NCBI GenBank assembly: GCA_936450465.1
Contig: OW388296.1
Span: 44,062,448-44,126,447, forward strand
Source: Gibbula magus
Lineage: Eukaryota > Mollusca > Gastropoda > Trochida > Trochidae
Reading direction: 5' to 3'
DNA length: 64,000 nucleotides
The translations under genes were made by a program, and so were the position numbers. Under the pieces are notes generated by a model that ran no database searches, was not told where the DNA came from, and worked only from the letters and a program-made list of their open reading frames with translations. This document shows positions 20,093 through 32,377 of this stretch, one piece after another. Numbering within the stretch: the first letter of the stretch is position 1; every line of letters starts with the position of its first letter.

Positions 20093-21737
20093 AACTTATC
20101 TCAGCATGAAAATGTATCAACTATTTTGTAAAATGTACGTATTATGGGCTGAAGGCCTAAATTACTGAATACATATGTCTGTCTGTCTGATTCCCCTTAT
20201 GTGTACCTTCTATGTTCACAGATGGTCCACATCCACAAGTTTAGGTTTATCGATCTTCTACACCTTATATAACATATAATAATATTAATTTTTAAATTTG
20301 ATAATTGTCTATCCTACAATCCGTTAGTGTTGTAGATTGTGTATTCTAAATATGAATTTCTCATTAAGTGTCCAGGACAGTATTAATCTGGCTTCAAGAT
20401 ATTGTATAAGAACAATCTTAATCTGTGCCGAGTGGAATGTCTGAAATTTAACTTTTAGTGTATGTCATGATTTCAAGGATTTGTTTCTGTATGTAATGAG
20501 CATACGTTTCTTTAAGATTGTATATTTAATGCGTCATTTATCCATGTACATTTCAATGAACGTCAAGAACAAGTTTAATCTGAAATCCATCATATATTAT
20601 TTCAAGAACAGTTTGATTTGCTTAAAAGATCGATTACACTTTATTTGGAATTTTGACGTCAGTAATTCCTCAAAGAAAATACTATGACATTTCTCAATAT
20701 CCAAAATTACGTCTGGTGTGGTAACACTGACGTGCAGTGTTCATGTAAGAATGAAGCCGTTAATGTCAAGCGATCTTGAAAAATGGGCATTTTATGTGAC
20801 ACCCACTTTGACCACGCAAATTTTTACATCTTCTGATTTCATTGGTGGATCAATCGTAATACCTTGGCCAGCTATTGCAAACACAAGGATTTATATACTC
20901 GTCATCATTTTGTTCTGACAGACTATAGTGCAGTTATATAATACACATATTGGTGATGTTTTCTTCAGTCATCTAACAATTATTTTTGCAATCGTTAGGT
21001 TTCATTGCGTTGCAGGGAAAATATGTTAAATATGTTATCTTAAATATATTAACTAAGACTATGATATTTATTTATGACATTCTCTTTAAAGAATAAATAT
21101 CCTATCAGGATGAGCGTAGTGTACTGCTAGTGTTTATTCTAAGAATAGTTATTAACATTTTAAAAGCCAAGCAGTGTGAAGCAGAAATCTCACTTGTTGT
21201 CGGTAAGAGTTTTGTTCAGTGCACCAAAATGTCCACTTTCCAAACATTATCATGAAAGTTAAAAAAACGAAATACCCCGGATTCAATTGGACGTGTGAAT
21301 GAATCGTTGTGATGATATCAAATGTATACAGAAGATGGTAACTAGTTTGTGAACATTTATAAGCTTGATAAAGAGAGAACAAGCACCCATTTATGGTTTT
21401 GTTCTGTCATCCTTTGTTATTGAAAGCTAGAGTATTGACATTGCAGTGTTTGAGTTGACCACAACCGTTTACAAATATCCCTTCATTTTATTTTCATGTT
21501 ATGTTTTAAGTTAAAAAAGGCAACAAACCAAAATATTTCGGAAAGAAATTTAATCTTGTCTTTTGTTTGATTTATTGCCATTTCGGGAACAGTACTTGGA
21601 AACTGAACAGTGACCTTTTATGTTCTTTAGCGGATTTAACTTATTCTTAATAAACCTGAAACTATTGAAGTTATTCTAAGACTCTTGGGAGATTAGATGA
21701 TAAGGGAAAGGACATTGTGTCTTATTTTCCTTCACGT
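20093..21737. other. Copy A non-coding segment
   Basis: Pairs with 41521-42475 and 47203-47590 of copy B. TAACTAGTTTG near 21339-21349 is the empty target site of the Tc1-like insertion in copy B. Small open frames at 20481 and 20718 are disrupted in copy B. Confidence 0.6.
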
Positions 21738-21990
21738 TTCGAGGGATTGGAAAGCTCAGTGGTTGGCGGGTTCGGCTTTGGATCAAGAGGTCCAGGATTC
21801 GACTCCCGCCACGGGCACGTCAAATTTGCCTGAAGTAGAAAACTCTTTTAACGCAGTAAGGTTTGGGTGCAATGCTACACTGAATTTCAGCGTAGTACCA
21901 CCCATTGGATTTTTCCCTGTCATTATACTAGCAGCTGCGATTTAAATGAAATACTCTTGAAAGAGGCGTTATACACCAACTCACCTCACC
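21738..21990 (+). mobile_element. SINE-A, copy-A specific
   Basis: The head is somewhat decayed (GATTGGAAAGCTCAGTGGTTGG) with box-B-like GGATTCGACTCCCGCC. The middle is shortened after CACCCAT, and the 3' domain (AAATGAAATACTCTTGAAAG) ends in a CACCTCACC tail. Copy B reads straight through this point at about 47590 (TTCGTGTTTCCAAAG), so insertion followed the tandem duplication. The short repeat CGTTTC on both sides is the likely target duplication. Confidence 0.88.
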
Positions 21991-24900
21991 TTTGCGTTTC
22001 CAAAGAATGTTTATCATTGCATTCATTTCAATCCTTAACTTAATGTAAAAAGCTGAATTTCAACGAAAAGTAAGGAACGTGAACGTGACATTGACCACCC
22101 GATATAAATTATCAATTCAGTATTTAACATCTAACTTTCAATAAAATCGTGAACAGGTCTAAGTATGAAAACAGATGATTGTATGTATGCCAATTCTAAA
22201 TGCCCTTCAAAGACCAATTTTAGTATGGTTCCTTTTATATATTGAGTATCTCATACTTCAGGAGACACAATGTATAAACTTTGTAGTCTTTATAAACGTG
22301 TAAATATGAAATGAGCCGGACAGTAACAGCCCACTACAAATAACCGCAACCATAAACCTGCATACATTGTTTACCACTTGACTAAACTTCTTGTTTAAGT
22401 TCAGGGTTCTTGAGGTCATTGCAGTGGCACTCATGCAATACAGGTCAATTGAGTTTACATATTAAACATATACTTCTATGTCAAGGTTCACAGTTCAGAT
22501 ATGAATTTCTTCAATATCCAATAGCTGGAAGGGTTAATTAAGTAACCGGCGTCTTTACCTACTATTCCTGCAGTACATTCGTAACATATTGGTATTCATT
22601 TCAGAAACTCAAAGCCATTGATTCCCAATCGGTTTGCCAACCCCGAATCGGTATCTTTACAGTGATCTAATTAATGTGAAATGGACACTGTCCGTAAGGG
22701 TCAATCTGCAGTCTGAGAGATCTACATACCATGTGTGACAGGTGCCCTTCAGCAGTAGACACATTTAGAAAGGAAAGATTCGTGATCCGCAGTTTATCAC
22801 GTCAATTGCAATAAATTGATAGCTGGCATGTCTTTCATGCACCTTTCTTGTCATATCTGTATTGTCAACATCCCAATGCTTTAACAACAATAAGTCTTAC
22901 ATTAATTATATGGAAACGGAATTGTCAGTTCAACCATACCATATAGTAATGATTAAACAGTAGTTTGAAAAATACATGCTATAATAATAACAATCTACAT
23001 GTACACATAGACAAATATAACATTTCTATATTTGGATCCCACTGTCTGCACTGGTTCCCTGACCTTTACAGGAGGAGTCAATTGTGATATTCGAACAAGA
23101 AATCTCATAGTTAATCACAAATCGATAGCACTGACTGTCCCAAAAGTTTATCCATTCATCCACTGAGACCAAGACAACTAATATGTTTGAAGATTAGGTG
23201 ATAGCAAATACTGCATGATTAATGAAGCATAAATATTTGCAATTAACTAATCCGTTACAGCTAATTGGTGTTCGGATTCGGAAACGGAGTTTATATAGAG
23301 ATTAGTTTGGTTACAACTTGCTACCCTTCCAACACTGTGGGATTCGGATTGTCGGTGGCCGGACTATCGCGGCTTGACTGTATGATTATGTTACCAAAAT
23401 CGTTATTGCGAACATACTTTTACACGTTCACAGTTCCTGCTTTATCCTCGATTTGAAATATAAGAAACGTCCACATGTTTACTGTTCCCTGTCAGTGTCA
23501 TGTCTACGAGAAACCAATGCCATTGTATTGTATATAATTGTATATATAACATATTGTAAACGAAAGAAAGCTTATTGAAAGAGCGCAATAAGTTCTCAGT
23601 TCTTCTGTATCACCAATGACGAAACCAAAGTTGTCAGAACAATTTCCTATAACAATGAAGTATTAATTTTATACTTCGTTCTTTTGAAGCAAGAATACCA
23701 GACCACCGGAAATGCATTAGTTGCCATGACAAATAACAAGAGTGTTCTACACACTAACTCATATTCAAGGGACCCATGTTTCGATTATTGGATCCGTACT
23801 CTATATCTCTATACACAATCTTGAAGAGAAACTTTTTCATAAATCAAAGAGTCAGCTATTCATTACCTGCTGATAAAGGCTGGTTGAACTTAAGAACATC
23901 CCATTCGTTGTAGGGTGAATTGTAAGGAAAGCAATTGCACAATTTTTAAAAGGCTGTTGACGACTCTTTTGTTCCTAGTAGCATTGTAACAAAGAACATT
24001 GAACAAAGATGTCAAATGTGCATTGGTTTGCCTGGTAATAAGAGCTGCTTGAAAAGGTTCTACGCTGTTTGATCGATTGTTAGGAAAACAATTACAAAAT
24101 GTTGAAAAAGGTGTTGACTCTATTGTGATTATCAGGATAACACCTAAAGACTGAAGGTGTTTTTCAGAAATCCGTGGCTACAGTGAATAGTCACTTCATC
24201 AATTCATCTTGCTCGAATTCAACATCTTTGCACCATTGAAACAATCAAATATCTAAAAGGTACACAACTATTACAGAACGTATCAGATGTAGGTTAATTG
24301 ATTTCCAAATGTATTCATAGCACTTACTTTGTTTCCAATGGAATTCAAGCAACATTCGTGGACATGTGCATAAATCGAAACCATACAAACCATGTAAATA
24401 CGCAGTTATGATACGACACGTTATGTGTCAAAGGTTTCCCAAATCGCGTTTGGGTTACTGGCGCACGCCAGCAGCTGCACATTGTCTGCTTTATGCTCTG
24501 ACGTCAATGCTTTTAAACTTATATAGCAATTATGCTAAAACGACCAGCTTTAATGTTAATTAACCTTCAGCAACAGTCAGGACAATAAATAATATATAAT
24601 GAAAAATTGCATTTAAAAAAAACATTCTACTGAACCCATTTGAAAATACCATAATATCGAACAATATAAATTGTCCATGCATTTAATTTGCTAAAATTCG
24701 TTTTCTGTTTATGGGTGTCAACCATTTTTACAATGAGTATATGACGAGCAATGAAATACTAGGATTTATTAGTGAAGTAAACTGTCAATCAAATTACAGT
24801 GCAATAATTTATACTTTCACTGTGTCCAGTAAATGAGATAATTTGACGTCATAAAACAATGGTCTGGCGTGGCGAATTGGCTTATTTTGTTACTGTAGTG

Positions 24901-27410
24901 ACGGGATGTTCCTAGCAGCCGCTCAACGTAAGAACGACCCTGTTCCGACGTAATTACAGAAGTTTATCATATAATAAATGAAATATCTGTCAAATCTTGA
25001 CAATTACCAATATGATATTAGTCACGAAAGGCAGATATCCTCTATTTATTTAAATAAGCATCTGGTGCATTACATTTTTATACAGTCAATTGTTCCTTTA
25101 TTGTTTTGTTAATTGCAATTCTTACATGCGATTTTAAAAAAGGGATTGATTGTTTTCATGTATAATTTGAAAAATTAATCAAAGGCTTGATGGCATTTCA
25201 ATTACGTTTCTTCTATGAAATCAAATATATTTAAAAGAGAATTATTGACTAAAAGGCGAATGTTACTGACCTTTTCTTCAGACTAGTATTTGATGTGGCT
25301 AAAATTTTAAAATGAACCTGTCGTCATAGCAAACACATACATGTACACCTACGCATGTTTCTGAGACCATTTTCAGTTTATAGTTATTTTCTTTTAAATT
25401 GAATATTCAGGTGGGTGATAGGATACGGGTCTTTTCTTGTGGTAAAGTTCCTATATTTATATGTTTGTATCGTATAAAGAATAAGCTAATATTTATTTAC
25501 AAGCACATTAGTGACCAGCAACGTGTGTTGAATCTCAATCTAGTACCTTAAAGGTATGCCTTGAAACGGAATATGCGTGATGAAGTGAAAATGATATTTT
25601 GATGACGTAATGATACTATTCTGAAGTTTGTAGTGAATAATAATCACCCATTTAGTCATAAACAGTTTTAATAAATTATCATATTTTATCAGAACATTTT
25701 CCTTATAACTAGAGTCTTATGTTTAAGATAAGTACATACAATATTGAAGTTGAAGTTGAAGGTAAGCACAGCTAAGAGAGTGTCTTTGCATTGTCCATCA
25801 AGCTTGAGTTCTTTTTCCCACACCCTTAAACCAATGTCTAATGTAAGAGATTGGTTTTGATCGAACAATCTGCAATCGTTAATAATATGCATATTTGGAG
25901 GTAACACCCTTCAAATTGAGAGTTCATTACCTTCAGGTTGTGAGATCATAATCTGCACATTGAGACTGGCATTGCTAAAATAATGTGATTAGATAAGCAG
26001 ATTTAAAATGGAAGGTGACTTTCATACTTGTTTTACAACTCTAAAACCTTATATTTCAAATAAAACTATCATAACATTGTCACGCATTTGCATTATCCCA
26101 CAGGCTTAATGTATTCCTGAAAATATTTTCAGCAATTGACTTATGAATGTATGACAGTAACGTTTTACTATACAAAGCAATATTTATTGTCTTTTAAATG
26201 AAGAATGAATAACTTATTTTCTATTTCAATGCATATAATAACATATGTGAATATAAGTGTACCATGTTTAATGAAAATATAACATCCACTGTCTCTTCAC
26301 ACCAAGAGCTTACGAGAAATAGGATATCAAATGTTTGCTTTTGTAGCTTATGGTCTGCGGCATTGATATTCGATGATGCATCATTGTTTTTCGGTACATG
26401 ATTCGTTGTAATTCGGTACAGGTCTCATTGTTATTTGGTGCATGCTTTACTGACTTCGGTGCAATATCATTATGTTTAAATAGATGCAGTAGACGCTCAC
26501 AGGTTTTACTTCAACATACACCATTATTAGTTGAAGTGATGTAAGTGAAATCACTTGAAATTAATGTTAATCTTTAAAGCATGTAAATCCGGCATGGTAT
26601 GATTACCTACTTCCGGGCAAAATTACAGTTGTTAAAAGAATATTGATTAACGATACAAAGAATACGTGCTGGAGATTATCGTGACACAAAATCGTAATTT
26701 TCTGAACAAGGTAATGGTATGATTTTCGTCTAACATTACTGCTCTAAAAGCATTTTGTTAATGATACGTCTAAAACATTGCGAATGCTTCAGTATTAGTA
26801 GTTTAAACTGCTGCTCATTTATCAAATTTCCGTTTTTGCTCATTTATTGGACAATTATTAACATTAAGAACATATCTATTTACACTGGGACTGGCACAAC
26901 AACTGTCTTCGTAAACCATACAAACCTACAATTTATTACTAATCAATATTAATAACAGGCCCATTGTAAGTATTAAGTCAATATTGCATTAGTGTAATAT
27001 TAATTAATAACTGACGTCACATACTTGCAACGTTGAAACGTTTATTAGTCTTTTGAAAACCTTTATAAAATGTATATTTTTTATTATTTACTAGAAATGA
27101 ACATCTTTAATCTCATTGAGAAAGACAAACTATAACATGAACGCAGATAAAGTTTAGCATGAGATATGTGTGACAAAATCAAGTAAAAATCGTCCATTGA
27201 AGATACTCGACTTTAATATTTATCCGGCAATATTATATTATACAATACCTATACAATGATAACGTCATACCATTCATACTGGTATGTACATTCACTATGT
27301 ACATATGTACATAACCCTTATTTTCAACACTCAGTGATTAATGTTTACAAGTTATAAACAGAACTCACTCGGGTGAAGTAATATTTTCAGTAAATTTCAT
27401 CGTATCTAAC
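21991..27410. other. Copy A, long non-coding tract
   Basis: Collinear with 47595-53572 of copy B. It contains the dispersed unit at 22673-22815 and the empty TTAA site at 25826-25829 for copy B's 355-bp element. Scattered TGACGTCA palindromes are kept in both copies but have no associated gene. Open frames at 23265, 24366, 25689 and 26755 carry frameshifts or stops in copy B. Confidence 0.55.
22673..22815 (+). repeat. Dispersed unit D, copy A1
   Basis: About 140 bp beginning GTGAAATGGACACTGTCCGT and running through GTCAATCTGCAGTCTGAGA, TGTGACAGGTGCCCTTCAG, and AGAAAGGAAAGATTCGTG to GTTTATCACGTCAA. Direct relatives are at 28043-28185, 48125-48266 and 54286-54425; inverted relatives are at 33030-33150 and 57068-57187. 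No tRNA-like boxes are seen. Confidence 0.75.
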
Positions 27411-27837
27411 TAAACTGCTAGGCAAAAGAAGGTACTCACCTCATTTGGTTTTGATAAGTTCAATAATATAAAGAACTTAGATGCATTTAACTATCGCACG
27501 ATGCAATAATACACATCTGTTGTTTTTTTAATGAATTAATTGGATTAATATGGATTATTTTTTTAGTTAAAATATCTTTGTTTAATGAAGACAGAGGTAA
27601 GAAATGAAATTTATACAGACATGACCCCTACCATGTTTAAATGTGTGATGATTCAGGCACATTTTTTATTTTTTTAAATATAATATGTATTATATGTCGA
27701 TGAACAGTTGTGTATCATGAAACAATCATTTTTTTAAGAAAATTTAAATTTAGAATTTCATTCATGTAGAATATTCGTTGACTGCTGACTAAGATAAAAC
27801 CAACTGAGGTGAGTACTATCTTTTTCCTGGCAGTTTA
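27411..27837. mobile_element. Short TIR element (427 bp), copy A
   Basis: The left end TAAACTGCTAGGCAAAAGAA and the right end, the inverse of TAAACTGCCAGGAAAAAGAT, pair over about 45 bp through GTACTCACCTCATTTGGTTTT. The counterpart in copy B is 53573-54080, which keeps about 75 bp more at the right side. A further half-copy is at 40723-40880, and a weaker one near 12950-13070. The element has no coding capacity. It is flanked by AAC on the left and GCG on the right with no clean duplication, so the superfamily is unassigned. Confidence 0.65.
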
Positions 27838-28042
27838 GCGCTTCTTCTCAGTATACCACATTCCTTCTTGGGCAATGGCTTACAGCAAAAGCAATTTTAT
27901 CCTTAGTATACATCATTTATCCTCTAAGACACTAATTAGGAAAGGTCACTATTTGAACTCATTTGAGAACGTGAAAGTAAGTGATTTCCTCATCTGATGG
28001 ACACCAGTGTCGTGAAGATTTTCCTGATTGCATTGTCTGATA

Positions 28043-28185
28043 GATGTGAAATGGACTCTGTCCGTAAGGGTCAATCTGCAATCTGAGACATCTGCATTAC
28101 ACGTGTGACAGGTGCTCTTTAGCAATGGACATATTCAGAAAGGAAAGATGCGTGGTTCGTGGTTTATCACATCAAATGCAATCAG
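28043..28185 (+). repeat. Dispersed unit D, copy A2
   Basis: Same order as 22673-22815: GTGAAATGGACTCTGTCCGT, GTCAATCTGCAATCTGAGAC, TGTGACAGGTGCTCTTTAGC, AGAAAGGAAAGATGCGTGG, and TTTATCACATCAAATGCAAT. It lies 5.37 kb downstream of copy A1. Confidence 0.75.
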
Positions 28186-28282
28186 TTCGCGACGCAGCTG
28201 AATACGCCTGAGGGCGATGCAGAACATTTTCCGTTGACAGAATAAGAATCAACCAAGGATGATGACAAATGGTGCCAATATG

Positions 28283-28470
28283 AGCAAAGCACATTGTTGG
28301 AGGGGTCAGCATGCTTGCTTCTTACCCCAAAGACATGGATTCGAATCCCGTAGGAGCACCACATATTTGTGACCTGGGCCTTTTAATGTGTTGTGTCCTT
28401 GGGTCCACCCAGGTGTAAAACTGGGTACTCGAAATAACCGGTTTACATGACTTCTCGTAGCACTTATAGC
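28283..28470 (+). mobile_element. SINE-B copy (second tRNA-headed SINE family)
   Basis: Head GTCAGCATGCTTGCTTCTTA with box-B-like GGATTCGAATCCCG, followed by TTTGTGACCTGGGCCTT, GTGTTGTGTCCTTGGGT and CACCCAGGTGTAAAACTGGG. This central block resembles a widespread animal SINE core, although I cannot name the superfamily with certainty. Present also in copy B (54541-54672, shortened), so it predates the tandem duplication. Confidence 0.7.
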
Positions 28471-28629
28471 AGCTACTTAATTAGAATTACAAATGTTATG
28501 AGCAACTGTTCTCCAGATGAACTACAACACGGTACAAATACACTTATTATTATTTAACTTTCTTGACCTAATTTTCACACCCATCACATGCTAAAACATA
28601 GAGCAATTCACATATGTAAATGATATAGC

Positions 28630-28947
28630 ATGATGGAGCACATGAGCATGCTTGCCTCTCACGCCAACGGCCTGGGTTCGAATCCCGGTGGAAACACCAA
28701 ATATTTGTGACCTGGGTCTTATACTGTGTTGTGCCCCTGGGCAAGGCACTTCATCCACATTGTACTCAGTCCACCCAATTGTTTAAATGGGTACCTGAAC
28801 ACGGGAGGTACGTACCTATATGGTCGTACGGAGCGCTTAGTAGCGGCACCGAAAGTACAATTCCTTCAGGGTAATAATTGTACCGCCATTGAGCAGTGCT
28901 TGCATTGGATATTAGGCTTTAAAAATGTATATTATTATTATTATATA
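28630..28947 (+). mobile_element. SINE-B, full length with (ATT)n tail
   Basis: The head is GAGCATGCTTGCCTCTCACG with box-B-like GGGTTCGAATCCCGG. The core runs through TTTGTGACCTGGGTCTT, TGTGTTGTGCCCCTGGGCAA, GGCACTTCATCC, CAGTCCACCCAATTG and AAATGGGTACCTG. It then has GGAGCGCTTAGTAGCGGCAC and CATTGGATATTAGGC, ending in TATTATTATTATTAT (about 28929-28945). It lies in the 1.4-kb block missing from copy B. A 156-codon frame across it is a SINE translation artefact. Confidence 0.8.
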
Positions 28948-29845
28948 GAAGCCTTCAGAAATCGCTCCCGTTCATTGCCACTGATTGATGTGAACTATAA
29001 ATACCATAATGTACCTGTATTATATATTGTACATGTACCACGAAAAGCGATGAAAATCCTTCAAAGAAAGTTGACCTCAATCGTCACTGCCAATCTTATT
29101 ATAAATACTGCTGACCAACTAAGGTTGATTTCCAATCGCCAAAGTACATTTCTCTTTACACTGAAGGATCAAAATAATCTCAATGATGGTTGGTGAAATT
29201 GGTTGGTGAAATTGAACCTTCGTTAGCAGTTTTGGGATTGCTAATCATTGCAATTGGGTTCCTATCTTATTCCGTGACATTAACAAAGTTTGTTAAGATA
29301 ACACTGATCCCCACTGTTAAACTTGTTACCAAGTATGCTGGTCAAATGAAGTTTATTTCTTGTTCCCATGGTACATTTCTCTTCACATGTAGTGACGCAA
29401 ATATGGTTCTCATGTTTGTTGGTGAAATGTTGCCTTCTCAAGCCGGTAAAACAAATATGTTTGAATGTCCCAATGGATAACCGCACTGTTACCCTTGAGA
29501 CACACTTATACCAGCTTCGCTCATCGAAAACTATTAATTATAGAATGACAACTGTCAACATAAGTTACTTGTCATTCATGTCATCTTCTTTCAACGTTTT
29601 TGTCTACTTCCTGTTTCTGGGTTCCTGTTTCATAACGTGAAAAGGATTTGCTTCGTGAACATAGAATATTGGTCCACTTAGCCACTGCCAATCTCAGCAC
29701 ACACGAATGTAATGGGTACATTACATCTTGAGTAAAATCCAGGGATAAAATGAATTTTGTGATGAATTTCTTATGGCAAAGTCTTTAATCATGTCATCCT
29801 TGAAAATAATCTACCAGCAAAACAATCAAAATTCTTTAGTTCCTT
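28948..29845 (+). other. Copy-A-only block with an internally repeated open frame
   Basis: I do not recognise this sequence. Two open phases, about 28969-29193 and 29190-29480, contain a related motif: QLRLISN..STFLFTLKDQNN near 29120-29178 and QMKFISCSHGTFLFTCSDAN near 29343-29402. The spacing is about 225 bp, and the nucleotides also match, each unit ending in GTTGGTGAAAT. This could be a fragment of a repetitive protein-coding exon, or a simple 225-bp duplication in non-coding DNA. There is no start context, splice signal or known domain that I can defend. Copy B lacks 28443-29845 entirely. Confidence 0.4.
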
Positions 29846-30529
29846 CAGCAAACTAGAACTGTGAAAGAACAAAGGTAAAGTAAAATGGATCAATGTTCAC
29901 CGTCTTAAATCTCAATTAATCTTTCTAACTTCCTTTGATATGGCAGGAAATAACGTTACTTACAATACAATGTAAACACTAGTAAACTTTTTTCATTGTC
30001 TCTGTCCCTGTGAAGAGCTAACATATTATGTTCTTGTTCTTTAGAAATCATGTTTGAAAACATGGCAACTGAGCGTCTTCATTGTTCTATGCACAATTAT
30101 ATTTACACACACCCTGGTGAATATAGCCTCTGTATCTATAAAATTGCTCTTTTTGAAGAACTAAACAACCATGAAAAAAATCATTCCATTTCCACCTCTT
30201 ATTAGTATACAAACTTGTCATTCTGTCATTCTGTCAATTCCATTAAACGCATTCAAACAGGTTTACTATTTTATTGATCGCTGATATAAGTCATGCACAA
30301 TTGCCGGAACATCGTTAAACAGTGACATAGGCCGATGTGACGTCAAATTGACAAATATGACATCACATCATTTGAAGGCACATGATGATATTACATTTTG
30401 TAAGAGCATAAATGTAATAAATCTTCTTACTTCCAACGGATGAGTATTAGATGGTGTTGATAATTTAGATGAATGAAATGGTATGTTTACTTCTATTTGG
30501 AATTGAATGTATAATTTCCTTTTAAGTGA

Positions 30530-30785
30530 AAAATGAGTGTACATGGTTCCTTAAAGCCATGGGAATCGTTTTTGTCATTCAAGATAATAAATTGTATTCA
30601 CAATAAAATAGCTGCCATGCATTTTTTGCTTTAAACCCAACACATTTATTACCAATACGGATAATTGGTTCATGTAATAAGATTTTTTACCATCTAAAGT
30701 AAATATAAATGACATAAAATATCATTAGAAATGGGAAATTTGAAAACAAATTAATTAAAAAAAAAATCCCCTTTAAGATGACTAA
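30530..30785 (+). mobile_element. TTAA-2 miniature element, decayed, copy-A specific
   Basis: Resembles 51460-51709: GAGTGTACATGG, GCCATGGGAATCGTTTTTGT, AATAAATTGT.TTCACAATAA, GATAATTGGTT.ATGTAATAA and GGGAAATTTGAAAA. It ends at about ATCCCCTTTAA, the eroded terminus. The left arm is lost. Copy B has no insertion here (around 55345). Confidence 0.6.
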
Positions 30786-31135
30786 TGTTACAGCCTATGT
30801 TCCAGTTCCAGTTCCAGTAACGACCCATTGTCAATTCATTCTACACTGATTCTAAGGACAGGAGTTCCAACATGTCAACCCAGTGGAGCAATTATCTCCC
30901 TTGGGGACTACAGGTCTCTGATAAGACGATACTAGATGACCTAAAACAAGTAAAGTTCCTGAACACGCATATCCATTATTTCAAAGACGTTAGGATGACT
31001 AATGTCCAATATACCGCCTATCCCAGTAAATTAACGACCCATTGCCAATTCATCCTACACTGTTTCTAAGGACAGGAGGTCCTAACTTGTCAACCCAGTG
31101 GAGCAGTTATCTCCCTTGGGAGCAGCAGGTTTCTG
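30776..31135 (+). repeat. Local tandem duplication (about 210-bp period), copy A
   Basis: The block GACCCATTG.CAATTCAT.CTACACTG, then CTAAGGACAGGAG, GTCAACCCAGTGGAGCA and TTATCTCCCTTGGG occurs twice, at about 30822-30900 and 31034-31122. Copy B has it once (55445-55530). An inverted relative is at 35775-35900. Confidence 0.7.
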
Positions 31136-31323
31136 ATTAGCTTTCGAGTTGTGATCACATCAATGATTTGTTTACTGATATGGTTTTTGTTAGAAATGGG
31201 ATATGGACAAATTTACTTTGACGTTTTTGGTTTATATATGTGTAGACATTTATGTTTATGTTACAGATAAACTTCGTAAGTGTTTACTTTATAATGAAAC
31301 CTTGTCAATCCAAGTATAATATT

Positions 31324-31412
31324 TGAGTGAGTGAGTTGGTGTTTAACGCCGCTTTCAAGAGTATTTCACTAATATCACGGCTGCTATAACTATTATAGCA
31401 TATATACTAGCA
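31324..31412 (-). mobile_element. SINE-A, 3' fragment, reverse, copy-A specific
   Basis: The reverse complement shows GTGATATTAGTGAAATACTC, GAAAGCGGCGTTAAACACC and an AACTCACTCACTCA tail, a four-base tail variant unlike the five-base (CTCAC) tails of the other copies. Copy B reads through at about 55745 without it. Confidence 0.8.
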
Positions 31413-32377
31413 GTATGACATTTGCCTTAAACTGATATAACACATTATGAAACATTATGACCAAAAATAAAAATAAACATAAAGAGAGTCATACAAAGTA
31501 TTTCAAAATGACCCCTAATGACCGAAAAAATAACACGTTTCACAACTCTTATTAAACAACTTTTCCTTGTTCATGACATCTTTTCAACAATATCGTATTT
31601 AGTTTCAATTAAGATAATGAATGTTCACTATGTACATATAGTCTGTAAAACTGACATCACAAAACAATATTGAACTAGACCTTTTATGCATTCACTGTGG
31701 CTCTTGACAACATGTACAAGTCTTGCATCCGTGACTTCTGTGATCGCGGCTCACCGAACAACAATTACTAGTGTACTAAAGTAATAAGAAATGTATCATT
31801 CAGCAGTAAATAGTATTCCCTCAATGGCTTAAAGGAATAGGTTCATTGGACAGGAGTGAATATATTGTATTATCAAGTATATTGGTTTTGTATAGCAGTT
31901 TATTGGAAAATCTTCGTTTTTATTCTGTCTCAACCACGAGAAGGACGTGGAGGATATAACTGTTATTTTTCATATAATATTTTCACAGCAACATGGCTAA
32001 TACGTTTAAAATTGTAATTGTCTTCTGTTAACCAAATACCATATAAAGTATTTGAAATGTAAAGACTTCATTGTATTTCTATGAATTTCAATATTTATTG
32101 AAGAACGGCTATTTGTAAATAATCAACAACCATCACTTGTTTGAAAATGAAGTTTCATTTTTCGTATTAAATGCATTAAAAGATGTTAGAGAAATTATTT
32201 GGAACCTTTTTCCTGGTATGCATATCACATTTTGAAAAAATACATATCTATCATATCAATGAGTAATCAAACCTCATGTGGCATGATCAATGTTTTTACC
32301 AACACATTTTAGTGTGAGTCTTATGTTTTAGCCAGCGTCTATAGCAGCTACCATTACACATATCTATGTATTACTAA

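Noticed and set aside
461..21990. tRNA genes (GGTTCGAATCCC-type box B with a TAGCGCAGTGGTTAGCGCG box A)
   Set aside because: Each match is the head of a SINE-A copy followed by the same SINE body and tail. No copy ends as a mature tRNA or has a Pol III terminator directly after an acceptor stem.
26755..26952. 65-codon frame matching 52937-53122
   Set aside because: The middle is frame-shifted and shortened in copy B, so coding constraint is not supported.
28726..29196. 156-codon open frame, the second longest in the window
   Set aside because: Its first half is the translated SINE-B core and (ATT)n tail (poly-Tyr run). No start context or domain supports it. Only the later repeated motif is kept as a separate question.
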